NCBI GenBank assembly: GCA_041738935.1
Contig: JBGSOV010000002.1
Coordinates: 62,001 to 126,000 of the forward strand
Direction of reading: 5' to 3'
Source of the DNA: JBGSOV01 sp041738935
GTDB taxonomy: Bacteria; Patescibacteriota; Gracilibacteria; CAIRYL01; GCA-016699755
DNA: 64,000 bases
Below, piece after piece: positions 1 through 8,352 of the stretch. Each line of letters begins with the position of its first letter. The first letter of the stretch is position 1. The notes under the pieces are model-generated. The model had not been told where the DNA came from. It did not search any database and saw nothing but the letters and a program-made list of their open reading frames with translations. The position numbers and the translations under genes are program-made.

Positions 1-2
1 CG

Positions 3-173
3 CGCGAAATTCTTTTCTTTTTTCTCAGTTTTTCTTTGTCACTTGGTTGGCTTAGTCTCCAACTTGCCACCACTGGGAAAATTCTGCTTATCATCGTTGT
101 TGGGGTGCTCTTCTTGCTTTTTTCGTGGTGGCTCGAGACAATGGCGCGGAAAAAATCTCTCCCAAACTCATGA
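3..173 (+). CDS. C-terminal end of a membrane protein (5' end outside window)
   Basis: A reading frame enters from the window edge and runs to TGA at 171-173. The visible 56 residues contain two hydrophobic stretches (around FFFLSFSLSLGWL and ILLIIVVGVLFLLFSWW) and end in a short basic tail (ARKKSLPNS), as expected for the last one or two membrane helices of an integral membrane protein with its C-terminus inside. Its stop overlaps the ATG of the next gene by four bases (ATGA at 170-173), so the two are probably translationally coupled. The neighbour is a flavin reductase, so this could be the membrane partner of an electron-transfer complex, but too little is visible to name the family. Confidence 0.6.
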   Translation, partial: REILFFFLSFSLSLGWLSLQLATTGKILLIIVVGVLFLLFSWWLETMARKKSLPNS

Positions 174-877
174 ATGCACATGCTCCTTTTACCGCAGAAA
201 TCGTGTCGTTCGAGACTGTTGCCGAGAATACTGGTAAATTTCGTTTTCGAATCGAAGATAGTCAGGTGAATGATTTTGTCCCTGGACAATTCTTTTTGCT
301 CGAAGTAGAAGAAAAAGTCCATCGCGCTTATTCCATCGCTACCAGTCCCTCGCAACTTCCAGAATTCGAGTTGCTCATCAAATATCTGCCGAATGGAGCA
401 GCCAGCGAGTATCTTTGGAAACTGGCTCCAGGTGCTAAGGTATTATTTCGTGGTCCGATGGGAAAGTTTTCCATCAAGCATCCCGACAAAAAACAACTTC
501 TTGTCGCAACCGGAACCGGACTCGCGCCGATCAGATCTATCTATCAATCCTTGATCGAAACCAAATCAGCGCCATCGCTCCATTTGATTTTTGGCGTGCG
601 CCATGCAGCGAATCTCTTTTGTGTCGAAGAATTTGCTAATCTGCAAAAAACTGCGCCGGAGCACTTTCGTTACCAAATGTGCTTGTCGCAGCCGGAAGAC
701 GATTCGCCAGATTGTTTTGTCGGCAGAGTGACAAATTTTATAGAATCATTATCGGATGACGAATTTGTGGATACCGAAGTCTCGATTTGCGGTAGTCGTC
801 AGATGGTAGTGGATATTCGAGAGATTTTAGAAAAGAAGGGAGTCGATAATAGTTTTGTAAATGTGGAAAGTTGGTAA
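170..877 (+). CDS. FAD/NAD(P)-binding oxidoreductase, ferredoxin reductase family
   Basis: This 235-residue protein has the two-domain ferredoxin-NADP+ reductase fold. An N-terminal FAD-binding barrel carries RAYSIATSP (the R-x-Y-S flavin motif) and GPMGKF. A C-terminal NAD(P)-binding domain carries LLVATGTGLAPIRSI and the late CGSRQMVVDI segment. There is no 2Fe-2S ferredoxin domain, so electrons must pass to or from a separate partner. I chose the ATG at 170 because it overlaps the upstream stop as ATGA; a GTG at 125 would add 15 residues lying inside the previous gene. The upstream membrane protein is the obvious candidate partner (inference). Confidence 0.85.
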   Translation: MNAHAPFTAEIVSFETVAENTGKFRFRIEDSQVNDFVPGQFFLLEVEEKVHRAYSIATSPSQLPEFELLIKYLPNGAASEYLWKLAPGAKVLFRGPMGKFSIKHPDKKQLLVATGTGLAPIRSIYQSLIETKSAPSLHLIFGVRHAANLFCVEEFANLQKTAPEHFRYQMCLSQPEDDSPDCFVGRVTNFIESLSDDEFVDTEVSICGSRQMVVDIREILEKKGVDNSFVNVESW

Positions 878-918
878 AAATTAATACAAAACATTTCTTT
901 GCCGTATTTTGAGTGCTA

Positions 919-938
919 TTTTTTGGTATACCAAAAAA
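919..938. repeat. 20-bp perfect palindrome, possible terminator or operator
   Basis: Bases 919-938 are a perfect inverted repeat, TTTTTTGG TATA CCAAAAAA, in the gap between the oxidoreductase and the MATE gene. As RNA it gives a short stem with only two GC pairs and flanking A and U runs on both strands. It could be a weak bidirectional terminator or a protein-binding site. An outer pair, CTTTGC near 898 and GCAAAG near 947, brackets it. Confidence 0.4.
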
Positions 939-1034
939 AATTATTGCAAAGCAGCTTCTGATATAGCTAAAATGTAGCGCTTTGAGAGTTCTTCAGGATT
1001 CACAAGTAGAATCACTTTGTTTTTTACCAAAATC

Positions 1035-2423
1035 ATGACCACCAACGCTCTGCACGAACAAGACCTGACTCAAGGTCACATTGGCAAACAACTGTGGTCA
1101 CTGGCGTGGCCAATGATGCTCTCGATGTTTTTTTATACCCTCTACAATGTCGTCGATACATATTGGGTAAGCAGATTGTCAGATGAGGCGATTGCTGCTG
1201 TTAGTATTTCGCAGATTACTTTATTTGTAATGATTTCACTCGGGTTTGGATTGACAGTTGGTTCTGGCGTAATTATGGCAATGAATATCGGCGCCAAGAA
1301 AATTTCTGAAGCTGAGCGCATTTTGGGACAATCGTTTGTACTGAGTATCGTGGCGGGAACAATTTTCACCGTGATAGCACTTGTGTTTCGTAATCAGTTT
1401 TTGATTGCTTCTGGCGCAAGTGGGCTCATTTTTGCTCCTGCTCTCGAATATTTTACTGTTATCGCAGCAGGATCTGTTTTGCTTTTCGTGCTGATGACGA
1501 TTATGTTTGCCTTTAATTCGCAAGGAGACACCGCGACACTTACCAAACTATTTGCAATTTCGACTATCGTCAATGTGCTCCTCGATCCGCTTTTAATTTT
1601 TGGTTGGGGAATAATTCCTGCTCTGGGAATCTCTGGTGCTGCAATTGCGACGCTGATCTCGCAAGCGATTTTTATTATTGTTGCGTTGCGTTCGCTCGCA
1701 AATGAGCGACGTCACGTGCGCTTTCGATTTCGCAATCTGTCGCTGCGATGGGAATCTGTCAAAAACGTTTTGCGGATTGGTATTCCAGCTTCACTAAGCC
1801 AAGTGATTTTTCCCCTCGGTATTGCGGCTTTGACATATATTATTTCACTTGGTTTTTTAGAAGCCGGTACGATTGCTTTTAGCCTTGGCTCACGTATCGA
1901 GTTTTTTGCGTACTTGCCGGCGATTGGTTTTGGATTTGGCGCGATGGCGATGGTGAGCCAAAATATCGGCGCCAACAAACCTGAGCGGGCTCTTGAAGCT
2001 TTTGGCAAGGGGTTGCGTTACGCTTTTCTTGGTGCGGCTGGTATGGGTGTCGTGGCGACGGTTTTTGCTAAATTATTTGTACAAATCTTTACGACTGACC
2101 CACTTGTCATGCAATACGCGCTTTCTTATATTTGGTCGGTAGCGCTCAGTTACGGCTTTTTGGCAGCGCTCATGGTCGAGGCAACTACTTTTCAGGCAAT
2201 TGGCAAATCATGGCCAGGTTTTTGGCTCTTCTTATTGCGTGTGGGCGGTATTCTGCTCCCGCTCAGCTATGGGTTGACGCAAGTGGCGCATTTTTCGATT
2301 TTTGGTATTTGGATTTCAATCGTTGTAGCAAATATTATCTCCGCTTGTATCGGCTATTTTTGGATTATGCGCGCCATCAAAAAGATAGATGCTGATAGTA
2401 TTCCTACACATCCGACCTTATAA
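1035..2423 (+). CDS. MATE family efflux transporter
   Basis: This 462-residue protein has about 12 hydrophobic segments and a typical MATE beginning: a cytoplasmic tail, then GKQLWSLAWPMMLSMFFYTLYNVVDTYWVSRL in parts, with the conserved helix-1 pattern and the N-x-x-D-T-Y-W turn. The internal twofold pseudo-repeat is visible, the second half restarting near RIGIPASLSQVIFPLG. The family exports drugs or other cations in exchange for Na+ or H+ across the cytoplasmic membrane; the substrate here cannot be told. The ATG at 1035 is preferred over an in-frame TTG at 1017. No Shine-Dalgarno site is evident. It appears to stand alone. Confidence 0.93.
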   Translation: MTTNALHEQDLTQGHIGKQLWSLAWPMMLSMFFYTLYNVVDTYWVSRLSDEAIAAVSISQITLFVMISLGFGLTVGSGVIMAMNIGAKKISEAERILGQSFVLSIVAGTIFTVIALVFRNQFLIASGASGLIFAPALEYFTVIAAGSVLLFVLMTIMFAFNSQGDTATLTKLFAISTIVNVLLDPLLIFGWGIIPALGISGAAIATLISQAIFIIVALRSLANERRHVRFRFRNLSLRWESVKNVLRIGIPASLSQVIFPLGIAALTYIISLGFLEAGTIAFSLGSRIEFFAYLPAIGFGFGAMAMVSQNIGANKPERALEAFGKGLRYAFLGAAGMGVVATVFAKLFVQIFTTDPLVMQYALSYIWSVALSYGFLAALMVEATTFQAIGKSWPGFWLFLLRVGGILLPLSYGLTQVAHFSIFGIWISIVVANIISACIGYFWIMRAIKKIDADSIPTHPTL

Positions 2424-2443
2424 ATATTTCTAGTAGCACACGG

Positions 2444-2989
2444 TCATGAATTCATTGGACGGCGTTTCTCATGGTGATAATACAAGGCGATACTGCCAAA
2501 AATAATACCCAAACTGATAGCAATCGGTAAAAATAACGAGTCGTCTTCCAATTCAACTCTTTTATCTGGAGTAGTGCCAGATCCCAACTCACGCACATCT
2601 GCTTCGGCATTTGCAAGCACTGCTGTTCTGCTACAAAGACTCACATTCAGAGCATCAATTTCGCCATTGGCATACACCAGATATTCTTCGCCATCTTCAA
2701 AAGTATAACCGCAGCTGGCGCTGTCGCGCGCTGTTGTAATGATTACTTCGGTCGGTATATCGCCCTTCCATACTTGTGACACGACAAACGAGACTTCGAC
2801 GGGATCAGTACTACTAAAGGTAAGTCCTTGTTTTGTCTTCTGCACAATGACTTTTCCTGTAAAGACAGCATTCGCATTGGCAAGTTCTTCACTTGGTAAA
2901 CGCGGCATTATGCACGAACACGCCCAAGCAGTGCTTGCTTGCGACAAAAAAACACTCACAGCGAATAACGTAAACAGCCATTGCTTCAT
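2444..2989 (-). CDS. Secreted, membrane-anchored TIMP-like (NTR fold) protein
   Basis: This 181-residue protein has an N-terminal signal peptide (MKQWLFTLFAVSVFLSQAST) followed at once by ACSC, the cysteine start typical of tissue-inhibitor-of-metalloproteinase/netrin-type domains. Further family marks are AVFTGKV, QVWKG, SCGYTFEDGEEYLVYA and LCSRT, giving two disulfide pairs. A single membrane helix near residues 150-170 and a basic tail (HHEKRRPMNS) anchor it with the domain outside. Bacterial TIMP-like domains are widespread but poorly understood; inhibition of a protease is possible but not shown. It is convergent with the MATE gene (20-bp gap) and lies 6 bp downstream of prs. Confidence 0.8.
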   Translation of the reverse strand: MKQWLFTLFAVSVFLSQASTAWACSCIMPRLPSEELANANAVFTGKVIVQKTKQGLTFSSTDPVEVSFVVSQVWKGDIPTEVIITTARDSASCGYTFEDGEEYLVYANGEIDALNVSLCSRTAVLANAEADVRELGSGTTPDKRVELEDDSLFLPIAISLGIIFGSIALYYHHEKRRPMNS

Positions 2990-2995
2990 AGCGAT

Positions 2996-3949
2996 TCAAT
3001 AAAACAATTCGCTTACCGATTTTTCGCGCAGCACATTCATGATTACGTTTGAGATGAGTGGCGCAATGGAGATTTGGGTCAAATTTTTGAGTGCTTTATC
3101 AACAGGAACCGGAATTGAGTTCGTCACGACGATTTCGGAAAAATTAGCTTTTTCGAGACGCTCAAACGCCGGTCCTGAAAAAATTGGATGGGTAGCACAC
3201 AAGCTTACTTGATCAAGCGCACCATGTGCGACCAAAACTTCTTTGGCATTGCACACCGAACCTGCGGTGTCGATCATATCGTCCACCAAAATAGGGCGCT
3301 TGCCTTTGACCTCCCCAATCACATGCGATACTTCGGATTTGTTATGTTCTGGACGACTTTTGTGCAAAATGGCGAGATCTAGCCCCAGTATATCAGCAAA
3401 TTTTTTGGCGACTTTGGCGCCACCGACATCGGGCGAAACAATGATGGTATTTGTAAGATCTTGTTTTTGAAAGTGGCTTACGAGCAATTTGCGCGCAGAC
3501 AAATTATCCACCGGAATATCAAAAAACGCCTGGCTTTGATCGGCGTGCAAGTTGAGCGTGATGACATGCATCGCGCCACTTTGAGTGAGAAGATCAGCAC
3601 AAAGTTTCATCGAAATCGATTCGCGCGCGGCGTGGATTTTGTCCTGACGGCTGTAACCAAAATGTGGAAGAATTACGTGCACGGTTTTGGCAAAACTCCG
3701 TCGCGCCGCATCACACATCAAGAACAGTTCAAAAAAATCTTCATGAACACTATTTGGACGACAGGTTGCGACTAAAAAAATATCATGACCACGTACTGAT
3801 TCGTCAAAATTGATATAGAGTTCTCCGCAAGAAAACTTTTTGAGGGTGCGTTTGCCCAAGGGCACTCCTAACAAATGAGAAATCTCATCGGCAAGCTCTG
3901 GATGCGAACTTGCAGAAAATATCTTCACATTCTTTTGCATTGTCTTCAT
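2996..3949 (-). CDS. prs: Ribose-phosphate pyrophosphokinase (PRPP synthetase)
   Basis: It makes PRPP from ribose 5-phosphate and ATP for purine, pyrimidine, NAD, histidine and tryptophan synthesis. From the chosen ATG the protein has 317 residues, the usual length. The flexible catalytic loop lies at PHFGYSRQDK (about 95-104), a divalent-metal/His region at LNLHADQSQAFF (about 132-143) and the PRPP-binding loop at VDDMIDTAGS (about 222-231). The longer frame from 3991 would add 14 residues not seen in the family; ATG at 3949 or 3940 fits better. purD and purL in this window use its product. Confidence 0.95.
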   Translation of the reverse strand: MKTMQKNVKIFSASSHPELADEISHLLGVPLGKRTLKKFSCGELYINFDESVRGHDIFLVATCRPNSVHEDFFELFLMCDAARRSFAKTVHVILPHFGYSRQDKIHAARESISMKLCADLLTQSGAMHVITLNLHADQSQAFFDIPVDNLSARKLLVSHFQKQDLTNTIIVSPDVGGAKVAKKFADILGLDLAILHKSRPEHNKSEVSHVIGEVKGKRPILVDDMIDTAGSVCNAKEVLVAHGALDQVSLCATHPIFSGPAFERLEKANFSEIVVTNSIPVPVDKALKNLTQISIAPLISNVIMNVLREKSVSELFY

Positions 3950-4020
3950 AGTGTTTCGGTAAGATAGAGGAGCAATTTTTATCTTACACACCTAGACAAT
4001 AAGTTGCAAAGCTGTTCTGG

Positions 4021-4383
4021 TTATGCACCAACTATATCTCCAGCGCCAGCTATAACACGTACGAAAGTATATGACAACATAATGACAAGAATGCCAATCG
4101 CTGCCCACAGAATAATCTTTTTGCCTTTGTTGATTTGTTCTTCCTCACCTTGTCCGGTGACGAGCAAAATACCTGCATAAATCACCATGACGACGGCGAT
4201 GAGTCCCAAAAAGCCCAAAAAGTAATTGATGAACGAAATCACCGCATCACGGAAAGGTTGATCAACAGCACCAGCATATTTATCGTCGTTGCTGATATAG
4301 GCGCTCCCGCTGGCAAATGTTTTTTCTGCAAAAAGAATTACAGATAGAACTCCGGCAGAAACAATAGAGGAGAGTGTTTTCAT
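4021..4383 (-). CDS. VirB2/TrbC-like pilin subunit
   Basis: This 120-residue protein has a signal peptide (MKTLSSIVSAGVLSVILFAEKTFASG) and two further hydrophobic helices separated by a short polar loop with GEEEQINKGKK. This is the layout of VirB2/TrbC pilins of type IV secretion systems and of the related pilin-like proteins common in Patescibacteria. The ATG at 4383 is preferred over an upstream in-frame start at 4434, since it begins the signal peptide. No other secretion or conjugation gene is adjacent, so the assembly machinery must be elsewhere. Function as a surface filament subunit is inferred from fold and topology alone. Confidence 0.65.
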   Translation of the reverse strand: MKTLSSIVSAGVLSVILFAEKTFASGSAYISNDDKYAGAVDQPFRDAVISFINYFLGFLGLIAVVMVIYAGILLVTGQGEEEQINKGKKIILWAAIGILVIMLSYTFVRVIAGAGDIVGA

Positions 4384-4566
4384 GAGGTTGATATCATATA
4401 TCTTTTGTATTGTAACATATGCTGCGAAAATCATGCAAAATTTTTGGCATTCTCTGCGTATGCAAGTTGTAAAATAGTGTTAAAATAATTAAATTCACCA
4501 TCTTTGTATGCTTATCCAACACAAAAAACTTCGGTTTCAGCAAAGAAAATCAAAAGTATTTTACTA

Positions 4567-4725
4567 TTAGGCTTTTGTAGCGAGCGCTTGCTGAATCGCT
4601 TCTTGTCGCTCGATCTGACGAGTGCGCGCCATTGCTTTGTTGCGCTTGCGACTGTTGGATGTGGTCGGACGGCGAGCGCCGGGTCCAACGAGGCAGTGCT
4701 GACGCGAAGTCGATTTGTTTGTCAT
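4567..4725 (-). CDS. Small basic protein of unknown function (52 aa)
   Basis: A 52-residue frame starts with ATG at 4725 and ends with TAA at 4567. It is rich in Arg and Lys (GPGARRPTTSNSRKRNKAMARTR) and ends in a predicted helix (QIERQEAIQQALATKA). Size, charge and lack of hydrophobic segments suggest an RNA- or ribosome-associated protein, but I cannot match it to a named ribosomal protein. It fills an otherwise empty 440-bp gap between the pilin and the glycosyltransferase genes. No Shine-Dalgarno site precedes it. Codon use resembles the neighbours, which supports a real gene. Confidence 0.45.
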   Translation of the reverse strand: MTNKSTSRQHCLVGPGARRPTTSNSRKRNKAMARTRQIERQEAIQQALATKA

Positions 4726-4822
4726 GGTCTAAAAAATCATAGCCGCGCTATTATCACCATCTTTTGGGAACATTACAAGTCTTTTTTATGCGATGTTTTG
4801 TAAGTAATGGTCGAATCGCTTT

Positions 4823-6301
4823 TTATAATTTGCTTTTTTGTAGGAGTGTCAATTTGCCATAATCTGCTAGCGATTGCCATTCTGGTGCAGCAAATGCTGC
4901 GTCCTTTGTGACATAGATTGTCCCCAGCGGTAGACTTTGCCAATCCTCCTTAAGCTCGCCAGTGGGAATAACTGCCCACGAGCCAAATTCATTGTCCTCA
5001 TCAAAAAGTACATGAGCGATCGTTTTGCCGGCATAAAACCGCGATACCAAATATAAAAATGGATCAGAATATACAATCAGTTTCGCATTGTTGTTTTCAA
5101 AAATCAGTGAAATTTCGCGAAAGCCATATTCATCATCAAAATGTTGTGGCTGCAACAAGAGGATGCTGATGAGATAACAAGCGACGAATGCCAACGCAAT
5201 TATATTTTTCCTCGTCGACACTAATAATGTTAAAGCGAGGAGAAAAAATGGACTCACAAAAAACAAATAGCGCGCATGAATCAAATGCGTATCGTGCATT
5301 TCTGCGAAAACAAAACCTGTAATTGTCACCAAAAAAAGCGAACCAAAAAGCGAAAATGCAGTGCGACTCTGGGGCACAAGACGCCCCCAAAAACCGACAC
5401 AAATTGCAAAAATTACCAGGATGACTGCGCCGCTTGCAATCGGAGACAGCGAAAAATCAAATGCTCGTGGTACACCACCACCGGCTGTTCCTTGTGCGGT
5501 ACCATATAAAAAAATATGAGCATATGCAAAAATATCGAACCAACGCGGAGCGCTATTCCAATCTAAGCTACTTCCTCGTTCGAGATGCTGCAAAAATATC
5601 GGTAACCATGGTAAAAACAACAAAAAGATTATTATTCCTACTTGTGCAGCTAATAACAAAAATGCTCTGAGGGGTACGTGTTCTCTCACAATTTGTTGCC
5701 ATGCCCATACAATTCCAAAAGCAAAAAGTACGATAAATGCTGTATAGTGAGTTAAGAGCGCGAATCCCATTGTGCAAGCAAACCCGAGCCACATGCGCGA
5801 AAAACTCTGCTCGCTCGCTGTAACAGCTTGCCAAAAAAACAAGAAAGCAAGCAGTACCAAAAACGCCAAAAGCATGTACATGCGAGCTTCTTGCGCATAT
5901 TGCAATACAAAAGGATTTGCCGCAAAAAATACCAAACTCAACAATGCAAAAGGTAAGTTATTGGTAATTTTTTTGAGGAGCACAAATAATGTTGCCAAAA
6001 AACCGGCATATATAAATACTGAAAAACTGCGAAGCGCAATATCGCCAAAACCGAACATCGTTCCCCACAATTTAAGCAGCATATAATACAGCGGCGGATG
6101 AATGTCTCGCTGCAGCATTGCAAACATTTCTCTCCACGGCATGCGCACAACATTTCCGCTATAGGCTTCGTCAAACCAAAATTCGCGTACCAAAAATCCA
6201 TCACCACCTATCGCCCTCAAAATTGCAAACAGCAAAATTCCCCAAAATATTCCTCGTACATATAATTTTTTCTCCCACCATGACCGCAGATGCATTTTCA
6301 T
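4823..6301 (-). CDS. GT39/ArnT-type membrane glycosyltransferase
   Basis: This 492-residue protein has about a dozen membrane segments and the GT-C fold signature. An Asp-Glu pair lies in the first outer loop (FWFDEAYSG, D44-E45), followed by RDIHPPLYY (about 65-73). Later YAQEARMYMLLAF and the ARYLFFVSPFFLLAL segment are typical of the dolichyl-phosphate-mannose transferase/ArnT superfamily. Such enzymes move a sugar from a polyprenyl-phosphate donor to protein or lipid on the outer face of the membrane. Its ATG overlaps the stop of the upstream GT2 gene as ATGA (6298-6301), so the two are translated together. A plausible pairing is that GT2 builds or extends the sugar and this enzyme transfers it (inference). 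Confidence 0.82.
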   Translation of the reverse strand: MKMHLRSWWEKKLYVRGIFWGILLFAILRAIGGDGFLVREFWFDEAYSGNVVRMPWREMFAMLQRDIHPPLYYMLLKLWGTMFGFGDIALRSFSVFIYAGFLATLFVLLKKITNNLPFALLSLVFFAANPFVLQYAQEARMYMLLAFLVLLAFLFFWQAVTASEQSFSRMWLGFACTMGFALLTHYTAFIVLFAFGIVWAWQQIVREHVPLRAFLLLAAQVGIIIFLLFLPWLPIFLQHLERGSSLDWNSAPRWFDIFAYAHIFLYGTAQGTAGGGVPRAFDFSLSPIASGAVILVIFAICVGFWGRLVPQSRTAFSLFGSLFLVTITGFVFAEMHDTHLIHARYLFFVSPFFLLALTLLVSTRKNIIALAFVACYLISILLLQPQHFDDEYGFREISLIFENNNAKLIVYSDPFLYLVSRFYAGKTIAHVLFDEDNEFGSWAVIPTGELKEDWQSLPLGTIYVTKDAAFAAPEWQSLADYGKLTLLQKSKL

Positions 6302-7953
6302 CTTCGCTCAAATAAAAGTCGGATTTTGGAGAAAAACGAACTTTCGCGATTTTTAAGAAGCGGCTTGGGGATTTTGAGGGTGACATTAAATTCCATCTTT
6401 TTTCCAAGCGCGAGTTGTGTTTGTGTAAACAGTGCCGGCAAACTACCAAAAACAATCGTAGCGACTGGGAGCAAGAGCCATTGCAAGATCAAACGCAAGT
6501 AGCCAGTCTTTTTGGGTGGAGTGGGCGTCAGCAAAAATGTCAGTGCCATCGAGACCAAAATGCCGACCAAAGCAATCCGAAAAATAAAAGAAAGTGCGAT
6601 TGAGACATGGCTCCCAAACACAGTATCGCCAAATCCGTGATTTACAAAGCGAATAAACGGCGTAACGATTGCCAAAAAAAGCGCCGCTGTCGCCCACATA
6701 TAATGCCCCTCAATCATGCGAAAATACTGCAAAAAGCTGCGTAATTTTGGGAGTTGCTGCCATTTTTCCCGCATTCCAACTGTAAAATATGCGACATCCG
6801 AGCTGCCCCATGCCCAGCGACGCAACTGCTGAAACTGGCTTTGGAGTGATCCATAATATGTGAAGCCGCTCGCAGCATCTTGATATACTGGCAAAAAAAT
6901 CGGCACAACACGATAGTCTCCATTAAAATGTAGGTAGCTGCGCCAGTATTGTCTGCCGTCTTCGACAATCGTCTGTTTGTCCCAAAAATCCATTTCAATA
7001 AGCGCACTGAGCGGCTGACTATGGCTCGAAAAATTTCGTAATCGATCGGGACGCCCAGCTTCAATCAAATGCCAATAGCCCGATGACAGTGCCATCATCC
7101 GGTTGATTGTCGGAACTTCCCAGATATTATTAAAAAAGAGGGGAATCGGTTGAAATGCTTTTTTGTGGCGATTGGCAACTCGACAAAATTCGTACGTCAA
7201 TGCCTGCAATAATTGCGGATGCAAACGATTGTCAGCGTCGAGTGTGGTTACCAATATTCTCTTAAAATCAATTTTCGGCGCAGCTAATTCTGCTGTGACC
7301 TTTTGCGCTGCATACGAAATATTTGCACCTTTCCCTTTAATCTCATTCGGCAAATCGGCAGGATGCTCCACCCAAAAAAACTTGCCAAATTTGGGAGCAA
7401 ACTCCTTTTGCAATTCCGCAGCATGTTTACGTCCATTTTCTTTATCGCGTGCCTCGGTCGCCAAACAAAAGAAAATCCGTTCGGAATCAAAATCCGCTGC
7501 CGCAATCGAAGCAATCGAAGCGCGCAACACTTCTAATGGCTCTTTGTAGGTCGGTAAGATAATCAAATGAATGACATCCATCGGACTCAAATCGGTTGTT
7601 TTAGACTGAATCAATTCAGTATTTTTTTGTCGCCAATCGATACTTTTGGCTTTTTTGTATTGCCAACTCGCATAGAGCAAAAAATATGCATATTCCATCG
7701 CGCGCAAAAACCACAAAAAAACATAGAGCATAACAAATGCACTGACAAACTGTGGAAATGGTCGAAACAAAATAAAGGGCAAAATCAGAGTGCTCCAGGC
7801 AAGAACCGCTGGCAATATTTCAAAAATCCTCTTGATGTTACTTATATATAAGAAAATTTTTGGAAAGAGGCAAAAAGTATTTTTCCTGAAGGAGAAGAGC
7901 TTCTGTTCGAGTGCAGAGTGTGTCACGAAATAAAAAAGAGAGCAAGAAGACAA
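6298..7953 (-). CDS. Membrane GT2 family glycosyltransferase (BcsA/hyaluronan-synthase-like)
   Basis: This protein of up to 551 residues has two N-terminal membrane helices, a cytoplasmic GT2 domain and about four C-terminal helices. The catalytic set is complete: PTYKEP (about 134-139), the UDP/metal motif TLDADN with D239 and D241, the acidic base in VEDGRQYW (E331-D332) and the product-binding QLRRW (376-380). The Q-x-x-R-W motif marks processive enzymes of the cellulose/hyaluronan synthase type. The start is uncertain: the frame opens with TTG at 7953, a GTG lies near 7926 and no ATG begins the N-terminus. It is divergent from the V-ATPase operon and coupled to the GT39 gene downstream. 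Confidence 0.82.
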   Translation of the reverse strand: MSSCSLFYFVTHSALEQKLFSFRKNTFCLFPKIFLYISNIKRIFEILPAVLAWSTLILPFILFRPFPQFVSAFVMLYVFLWFLRAMEYAYFLLYASWQYKKAKSIDWRQKNTELIQSKTTDLSPMDVIHLIILPTYKEPLEVLRASIASIAAADFDSERIFFCLATEARDKENGRKHAAELQKEFAPKFGKFFWVEHPADLPNEIKGKGANISYAAQKVTAELAAPKIDFKRILVTTLDADNRLHPQLLQALTYEFCRVANRHKKAFQPIPLFFNNIWEVPTINRMMALSSGYWHLIEAGRPDRLRNFSSHSQPLSALIEMDFWDKQTIVEDGRQYWRSYLHFNGDYRVVPIFLPVYQDAASGFTYYGSLQSQFQQLRRWAWGSSDVAYFTVGMREKWQQLPKLRSFLQYFRMIEGHYMWATAALFLAIVTPFIRFVNHGFGDTVFGSHVSIALSFIFRIALVGILVSMALTFLLTPTPPKKTGYLRLILQWLLLPVATIVFGSLPALFTQTQLALGKKMEFNVTLKIPKPLLKNRESSFFSKIRLLFERR

Positions 7954-7970
7954 AAAATAAAAAAAAGTAA

Positions 7971-7999
7971 TTGACTCTTCATCAAATCATCTCCAAAAT
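7971..7999 (+). promoter_or_regulatory. Candidate promoter of the V-type ATPase operon
   Basis: TTGACT at 7971-7976 and CAAAAT at 7994-7999 are separated by 17 bp and lie 24 bp upstream of the first ATPase gene, within the short divergent gap after the GT2 gene. The -10 box is weak, so this is a candidate only. Confidence 0.3.
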
Positions 8000-8022
8000 A
8001 TCGTGGAATTTTTTCTAGTAAC

Positions 8023-8352
8023 TTGAGCACGCAAAATCCGATTCAGTTTATTCTTGAGGCCGAAGATAAAGCGGAAGCGCTTCTTCGTGTCGCTCAACAA
8101 AAAGCTCAGACGATTGTCACTCATGCCACAGAGCAGGCCGCAGCAACAGTACTGGCTGCCGAGGAATCCGCCAAAACAAGCATGAATGAGCACTTGACTC
8201 AACAAAAAGCGAAAGCCCAAGCTCATTATAAAGAAGAAGTCGATAGTATCTCGCGCGATATTGACCTCCTCAAAGATCACGCCGAACAGCACGCTGCTGC
8301 TGCGGTCAAAAAAGTTACTGAAGCATTTGTTGCACTTTTTTCTCACAAATAA
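8023..8352 (+). CDS. ntpF: V-type ATPase peripheral stalk subunit (G/H-like)
   Basis: This 109-residue, almost wholly helical and Ala/Glu/Lys/Gln-rich protein (AEDKAEALLRVAQQKAQ onwards) has the coiled-coil character of the G/H peripheral-stalk subunit, the partner of subunit E. It is first in the operon, where Enterococcus hirae has ntpF. A TTG at 8023 is the only reasonable start; there is no ATG in range. The stop at 8350-8352 is followed directly by the ATG of subunit I. Identity rests on position and coiled-coil character, since this subunit is poorly conserved in sequence. Confidence 0.75.
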   Translation: MSTQNPIQFILEAEDKAEALLRVAQQKAQTIVTHATEQAAATVLAAEESAKTSMNEHLTQQKAKAQAHYKEEVDSISRDIDLLKDHAEQHAAAAVKKVTEAFVALFSHK

